Below are positions 59,777 to 64,000 of a DNA stretch of 64,000 nucleotides, piece after piece. Made by a program: the position numbers and the translations under genes. The stretch lies in the NCBI GenBank assembly GCA_051025295.1, contig JBMGJV010000021.1. One strand, given 5' to 3'. Numbering within the stretch: the first letter of the stretch is position 1; each line of letters begins with the position of its first letter. This DNA is from KBS-83 sp051025295. GTDB lineage: Bacteria; Acidobacteriota; Terriglobia; Terriglobales; Acidobacteriaceae. Under the pieces are notes generated by a model. That model did no database searches and was not told the DNA's origin. It saw only the letters and a program-made list of their open reading frames with translations.

Positions 59777-60195
59777 GTGCGCCCGTCGGCAAGCGGCGCA
59801 AATCGCGCGAGCTCGCCTTGCAAATGCTCTTCCAGCTCGACGTCGGGAAGCACACACCGGATCAGGTGCAGCGCACCTTCTGGTCCGCCCGCGAAGAAGA
59901 GATCGACGCCGACACCCGCGGCTTTGCCGAAGACCTCTTCCGCATGGCCATCCGCAAGGAAGATGAGATCGACGCCCTCATCGAGCAGCACTCCGCCAAC
60001 TGGCGCATCCAGCGCATGCCCGCGGTCGATCGCAACCTGCTGCGCCTCGCCGTCGCCGAACTGCTCGGCTTCCCCGGCACGCCAGTCCCCATCGTCATCA
60101 ACGAATCGCTCGAGATCGCCCGCCGCTACTCCGCCCCGGAGTCCGTCGGCTTCGTCAACGCCATCCTCGACGCCATCTCCAAAAGCCGCAAGTAG
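59773..60195 (+). CDS. nusB: Transcription antitermination factor NusB
   Basis: This 140-residue helical protein binds boxA RNA with S10 and promotes antitermination of rRNA transcription. It has the basic N-terminus GKRRKSRELALQMLFQLD, then ALIEQHSANWRIQRMPAVDRNLLRLAVAEL and the C-terminal TPVPIVINESLEIARRYSAPESVGFVNAILDAI typical of NusB. The ATG at 59773 overlaps the ribH stop (ATGA). The frame is open far upstream, but that sequence is the shadow of the lumazine gene. The ribH-nusB pair is common in bacteria. Confidence 0.95.
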   Translation: MSAPVGKRRKSRELALQMLFQLDVGKHTPDQVQRTFWSAREEEIDADTRGFAEDLFRMAIRKEDEIDALIEQHSANWRIQRMPAVDRNLLRLAVAELLGFPGTPVPIVINESLEIARRYSAPESVGFVNAILDAISKSRK

Positions 60196-60640
60196 CCCGC
60201 CAGCAGTCAGCAACTCCGCCGGGTGCCCCCGCCCGTTCCGCCAACGCTTCTTCTGTAACTCCCTAAGTGACGAACCAGCCGGGTGCCCCATCCTGAGCAA
60301 GGATGTTGTTACCGAAAAAGGCCGGCCAGCAGTCGCATCAAGCGAACCGCCGACTAGCTTCCGTAACTCCCAGAGTGACTTAGCGCCGGGTGCTCCATCC
60401 TGAGCGCAGCGAAGGGTGGGTTCCTCCACTCCTTCACGGTCCAGCCACCAAGAAAAAGGCCAGCCAGCGACTGCATGACGCGTTCCGCCGACTAGATTCT
60501 GTAACTCCAAAGGTGTCTAAAGAACCGGGTGCCCCATCCTTCGCAAAGCGAAGGATGGATTCAGTCCACTCCCTCCCACATCGCAGCACGAGGAAAAAAG
60601 GCCAGCCAGCGGTCGCATCACGCCTCCCGCCAACTAGCCT
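60195..60640. repeat. Tandem degenerate repeat, about 140-bp period
   Basis: About three imperfect copies follow nusB. Units begin near 60315, 60453 and 60594 with AAAAAGGCCRGCCAGC, then CCGCCGACTAG, GTAACTCC and CCGGGTGCYCCATCC; a partial copy occupies 60195-60314. The second unit contains a perfect inverted repeat, CCATCCTTCGC (60534-60544) and GCGAAGGATGG (60548-60558), loop AAA. No gene is in this 470-base gap. I recall similar elements between genes of Acidobacteriaceae, but this is memory, not a search. Confidence 0.72.
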
Positions 60641-60666
60641 CAATCCCAGATCCCCGCTGCCGACCC

Positions 60667-63165
60667 TTACGGCACCGCCCGCGGCTTCACCGCCAGAAAC
60701 TGCGCCGGCGTGATCCCGCCATTGCCGTCCGGCAAATTCGGGTTGAACTGCACCGTGTCCGTCAGGTCCCTCGTCGAGACGATATGCATATTCGCATCCC
60801 CGCCCGTCGACACGAAGATCTGCGAGTAGTCCGGGCTGAAGATCGCCGCCACCGGCGTCGTCGCCTGCGCACCCGTCAGCTTCACCGGGGTCAGCGCTCC
60901 CGCCACACCCGCCGCCGGAATCCTGTACACCGGCAGCAGGGCATTGCCCGCCGTGGGATTCGCCTGCTCATACGTCACCACCGCCAGTGACGAATCCGGA
61001 GACGTCACCACCTGGTGGATCAGCGACGGCGCAAACGCCGCCAGCGACTGCGTGAAGTTGTTCGGGTTCGCAATCTCGAGCGGAATGGTTGACGTCACCG
61101 TCGCCCCGTTCACCGTGTTGGTCGACGTCGGGCACGCGCCCGCTGCATTCGCACTCGCCTCGGTTGGCACCACCACATTGGCATCCACCAGCTCTGCCGG
61201 GTTCGCCGTCGCGCTCACCACGTGCTTGCCGTTCGTCGTCGTCGCCAGGTGATCCGCAGCAAACCCGTAGCCCGTCGCGCCGCCCGGGACCGCCGAGGGA
61301 TAGTTGTCGATCGCCCCCGTCCGCGTGTCCGGGCAGTAGCCGCGTGCCGTCGTGTTCGCGCCCGACAGGAACGCGCCAAACTGCGGCACCGCCAGCGCCA
61401 CATCCGGCGAGCAGAATACGTTGTACGCCGCGTTTGCCGGACCACCCACGTTCGGATCGCTCCCCGTATTCGCCGGGCACACGCCGCTCGACGGCGTCGC
61501 ATTGCTCGGGTCCAGCGACTCCGTGCTCCAGCCCGTGAACGTGTTGAAGATGTACAGCTTGTTCGTCCCGACGATGTACACCGTCGTCCCGTCCGGCGAG
61601 AACACCGCACGCTGCCCGACGCCGCCATACTGCGTCACAATGCTGGCCGGCGTGCCGCTGGTCCCCGCGCTGCCTGTGCCGCCCGTCGTCGACGACGCCG
61701 TCGCCGGCCGGTACAGATACAGGATCTGCTGGTCCTGATCGTTGATCACCACTTCGTTGTTCGACGGTGACACGGCCAGCACCACTCCCTTGACCGTCGT
61801 GTCCTCCGCAATCGAGCTCACGCCGCCACCCACCGTGCTCGTCGCGTTCACGATCATCAGCTCGCGATAACTGCCGAAATAAAGGCTCGACCCCGTCTGG
61901 TCCAGCACCATCGAGTTCGGCTTGTACGGCAGGTGTACCGGCGACCCCGACGTGTTCTGGCTCAGGTCGATCGCCGTAAAGTACTGCGAGTTCGGACTCG
62001 CCATCCAGATCAGGCTGCTCGCGCTGCCCGGCGACGTCACGTTCAGCGTATTGCTCGCCACCGGCACGCCATTGCCGTTCACGCCAATCTGGTTCACCGG
62101 CGCAGGATTGCAGGACGGCGGCGCGCACACCGCATACACCGAGCTCGACCCCGCAAACCGCGACGTGATGCTCCCCGTCCCGCTCACCCCGATCGTCCGC
62201 TGGTCCGTCGACGTGTACGTCAGCGGCACGCCCGTAATCGTCGCGCCCTTCGTGTCGATCACCGTCGCCGTCGTCGGCTGCGCCAGGTTCGGCTGCACCG
62301 TCACGTTCGACGACGTGCCATTCGCCTGCAGCGTGATCGATGCCGGTGGGCAGGTGTAGAAGTAGCCCGCGCCCGAGCTCGTCCCCGAGATGCTCGCCGT
62401 GATCACCGCCGCGCCCGGCTGCTTCGCCGTCGCCACGCCTGTCGGGTCGATCGACACCACCGTGTTCGACGTCGTCGTGCCCGCGTTTGCGCTCGTCGTC
62501 TGCGCCGCGTAGCTCAGGTTGCCGATATTGGTGCTGCAGTCCGGCACACCCTGCGGATTGCCCGCCGGCGCGCAGAACAGCGTGTTCTGCCCGTTCTGAT
62601 TCACAAACGCGGTCGCATTCAACTGCGCCGTCTGGAACTGCGACAGGCAGCCCTGCACCGGCTTGCCGCTCGCGTCCAGCGTATCCAGCGTGATATCTGT
62701 CACTACCGGATGCACATATATCTTGACCGCATTGCTCGACGTCACGCCACCCGAGCTCGCCGACGCCGTCGCCACCTCCGACACATTCGTCGGAATGCAC
62801 GTCGAGTAGGCCGCCACCCCCGAGCTGCTCGTCCGGTTCCACCGGCCCGCGCACACCTGCCCGGTCGGCGACACGTCCACATTGTTGAGGTCGCTCGTGC
62901 CGTACGTCAGCGTCCCCAGGTTCGCCGGAGCCCCCGCGCAGTCCTTGCCGCCCCCCGCATTCAGATTGCCCACCTTGCCGAACGCCAGCGAGATGCCCGT
63001 CTGCTGCGGATCCAGCGTGAAGGACACCAGCGTGCCCTTCTTCGTGGCAAACCCCGCACCGAACGCATTGCAGTAGTTGTTTGGATTCGTGCCGCAGCCC
63101 ACAATCGAGAGCTGAACCGGAAGCGTGACGACAAAAAGTACGACGAGGAGCAGGTACCGCCGCAT
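60667..63165 (-). CDS. Large surface lipoprotein with Ig-like and propeller-like repeats
   Basis: This 832-residue protein starts with a lipoprotein signal (MRRYLLLVVLFVVTLPVQL, lipobox IVGC). The N-terminal half (about 40-380) is Thr/Ser/Gly-rich with Ig-like (BIG2/BACON) strands such as DPTGVATAKQPGAAVITASI and paired Cys residues. The C-terminal half resembles a YVTN-type beta propeller: VFSPDGTTVYIVGTNKLYIF, HVVSATANPAELVDANVVV, FSPDYSQIFVSTGGDANMHI. It is likely exposed outside the inner or outer membrane. The ATG at 63165 follows GGGGAGG. The frame is open 32 codons further but lacks the signal. Function unknown. Confidence 0.85.
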   Translation of the reverse strand: MRRYLLLVVLFVVTLPVQLSIVGCGTNPNNYCNAFGAGFATKKGTLVSFTLDPQQTGISLAFGKVGNLNAGGGKDCAGAPANLGTLTYGTSDLNNVDVSPTGQVCAGRWNRTSSSGVAAYSTCIPTNVSEVATASASSGGVTSSNAVKIYVHPVVTDITLDTLDASGKPVQGCLSQFQTAQLNATAFVNQNGQNTLFCAPAGNPQGVPDCSTNIGNLSYAAQTTSANAGTTTSNTVVSIDPTGVATAKQPGAAVITASISGTSSGAGYFYTCPPASITLQANGTSSNVTVQPNLAQPTTATVIDTKGATITGVPLTYTSTDQRTIGVSGTGSITSRFAGSSSVYAVCAPPSCNPAPVNQIGVNGNGVPVASNTLNVTSPGSASSLIWMASPNSQYFTAIDLSQNTSGSPVHLPYKPNSMVLDQTGSSLYFGSYRELMIVNATSTVGGGVSSIAEDTTVKGVVLAVSPSNNEVVINDQDQQILYLYRPATASSTTGGTGSAGTSGTPASIVTQYGGVGQRAVFSPDGTTVYIVGTNKLYIFNTFTGWSTESLDPSNATPSSGVCPANTGSDPNVGGPANAAYNVFCSPDVALAVPQFGAFLSGANTTARGYCPDTRTGAIDNYPSAVPGGATGYGFAADHLATTTNGKHVVSATANPAELVDANVVVPTEASANAAGACPTSTNTVNGATVTSTIPLEIANPNNFTQSLAAFAPSLIHQVVTSPDSSLAVVTYEQANPTAGNALLPVYRIPAAGVAGALTPVKLTGAQATTPVAAIFSPDYSQIFVSTGGDANMHIVSTRDLTDTVQFNPNLPDGNGGITPAQFLAVKPRAVP

Positions 63166-63348
63166 GAAACCTCCCCGCAGCTGCTCTGAGCCGGCCCCCC
63201 TCGAAATGCTCCGCAGCGCCTTCCCGGCAGCACACGGCACACTCCAAAACCCTGGGAACACACAGCCTGGCCGCTACGGTTTCACTGCCAGAAATCACTG
63301 TCGAACGTGTACCCCGAGTGTAAAGCACAACGGAAGCAGGGAGCCAGC

Positions 63349-63375
63349 GACAGCCCGCTTGGTAGCGGGGCTGTC
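63349..63375. other. Hairpin in the divergent region before 63419
   Basis: GACAGCCCGCT (63349-63359) pairs with AGCGGGGCTGTC (63364-63375) with one bulged G, around TGGT. It lies between two divergent genes, so it is not an obvious terminator of either; it may affect the leader of the plus-strand gene. Nothing else was seen in the 253-base gap. Confidence 0.4.
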
Positions 63376-63418
63376 TGGTTCTCCACAGGAGTTCGTCTGG
63401 CCTGTATCATTCGGCGCA

Positions 63419-63748
63419 ATGCCTGAGTTTTCCAAGGACGTGGTCATCACGCTACTTGCGGCTTCGGTCGGTCTGGCCGGTCTGTTGTTGGTCGTCTCGG
63501 GCTTTGTCTTTGCCCAAGCGAACAGCTTTCCGTCAGCGACCACAGACGATACTCTTCTGGCTCGCTATGAGCGCGCGGCGAAACTTGGCCTAGTGCCCTT
63601 CATTCTGTCTTTGGCTGAGGCCGGTCTCTGCCTGATTTGGCTACTCCACACGTCGCCATGCACTTACGTGATGTTGGTTGGAATGTTCTTCTTGCTTCTC
63701 GTCCTGACCGCAATGTATGGTGCAATGCTGCTACTACGGTATTTATAG
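63419..63748 (+). CDS. Small three-helix membrane protein
   Basis: I do not recognise this 109-residue protein. It has three likely membrane helices: VVITLLAASVGLAGLLLVVS, LGLVPFILSLAEAGLCLIWL and LVGMFFLLLVLTAMYGAMLL, with a short acidic loop (SFPSATTDDTLLARYERAAK) after the first. No ribosome site is near the ATG; an AGGAG lies about 30 bases upstream. GC is clearly lower than in most of the window. It stands 18 bases before the next gene, so the two form a pair. Confidence 0.6.
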   Translation: MPEFSKDVVITLLAASVGLAGLLLVVSGFVFAQANSFPSATTDDTLLARYERAAKLGLVPFILSLAEAGLCLIWLLHTSPCTYVMLVGMFFLLLVLTAMYGAMLLLRYL

Positions 63749-63766
63749 GGATAGGCTTAACGAAAA

Positions 63767-64000
63767 ATGAGCCTGGACACTGAGCGACTACACCGATTGG
63801 TTGGCAAGGGCTTCGACAAACTCTATTCATCCGAGCCAAACAAGTACAAAGAGATGGCGAAGAAGGCTCTAGAATATTCACAGACCTGCGTTCCCGCAGG
63901 GGAGAAGGTGCGTATTGGGGACGTCGTTTCCGTCATCCAAAATGCCGTGAGGATCGATCCAGCCTTTGAATCTCACTTGAAAACCAGAAAGCTTACACAA
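63767..64000 (+). CDS. Unknown protein, cut by the window edge
   Basis: The frame is open from ATG 63767 to the last base, giving at least 78 residues with no stop. It begins MSLDTERLHRLVGKGFDKLY and includes KYKEMAKKALEYSQTC and GDVVSVIQNAVRIDPAF. The product is charged, soluble and helical; I see no known domain. About half of its bases are G or C (30 of 60 in 63781-63840), lower than the neighbours. It follows the small membrane protein gene by 18 bases. Confidence 0.6.
   Translation, partial: MSLDTERLHRLVGKGFDKLYSSEPNKYKEMAKKALEYSQTCVPAGEKVRIGDVVSVIQNAVRIDPAFESHLKTRKLTQ

Noticed and set aside
58837..60195. A 452-codon NusB starting at 58837
   Set aside because: The N-terminal 312 codons are an Arg/His/Pro-rich shadow of the lumazine synthase gene; NusB starts at 59773 and overlaps the ribH stop.
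60195..60640. CRISPR array
   Set aside because: The period is about 140 bp and the whole unit is similar between copies, with no short identical repeats or unique spacers, and no cas genes.
60968..63328. A 786-codon minus-strand frame in another phase of the large lipoprotein gene
   Set aside because: Gly/Asp/Arg-rich shadow; the other phase has a signal peptide, lipobox and propeller repeats.

Overview
The window looks like a chromosomal segment of an acidobacterium, probably class Terriglobia (Acidobacteriaceae-like). The DNA is GC-rich over most of its length. Protein types common in that group are present: a very large TonB-dependent receptor with an N-terminal carboxypeptidase-regulatory-like domain (22034-25510), a VWFA-related Acidobacterial-type secreted protein (47618-49135), a Tat-exported Gfo/Idh/MocA oxidoreductase next to an FG-GAP repeat protein (33738-36474), and a large cell-surface lipoprotein with Ig-like and propeller-like repeats (60667-63165). 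The taxonomic call is inference from gene content. GTG and TTG starts are frequent. No phage, integrase, transposase, CRISPR array or rRNA operon was seen.

Layout. 1-3.3 kb: a broken NTF2-like gene cut by the window edge, a secreted phosphoesterase, a terminator and superoxide dismutase. 3.6-15 kb: a carbohydrate block running from glucan hydrolysis (Tat-exported PF10091/GH144-like protein, GH15 glucoamylase) through glucokinase and the oxidative pentose phosphate pathway (zwf, pgl, gnd) to transketolase, plus a HAD phosphatase. 15-17 kb: copC/copD-like copper genes attached to its end. 17-28 kb: M1 aminopeptidase, metallo-beta-lactamase-fold hydrolase, tRNA-Pro, TonB receptor, DUF4112 protein, tRNA-His, DUF72 protein, YheT-like hydrolase. 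28.7-33.6 kb: tRNA-Arg and a glycan or lipid decoration group (two methyltransferases, a GT87-like membrane glycosyltransferase, a methyltransferase-GT2 fusion). 33.7-40.7 kb: oxidoreductases. 40.8-47.4 kb: the histidine operon hisL-I-G-D-C-B-H-F-A. 47.6-58.8 kb: a secreted VWFA protein, an aminotransferase, and a 2-hydroxyacid group (D-2-hydroxyacid dehydrogenase facing a YdiJ-like FAD/Fe-S dehydrogenase coupled to a sodium:solute symporter). 58.9-60.2 kb: a lumazine synthase with an unusual N-terminal domain, overlapping nusB. 60.2-60.64 kb: a tandem degenerate repeat. 63.4-64 kb: two small unknown genes of lower GC, the last cut by the window edge.

The most interesting signal is in front of the histidine operon. 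A 25-codon leader peptide with six histidines in eight codons is followed by mutually exclusive hairpins ending in a U-rich terminator just before hisI. This is a textbook-shaped his attenuator in what looks like an acidobacterium. Other points are the VOC-like/lumazine synthase fusion and three single-base frame breaks (A7 run near 122-128, transketolase near 8960-8964, copD near 16241). The frame breaks may be real lesions, slippage sites or assembly errors.
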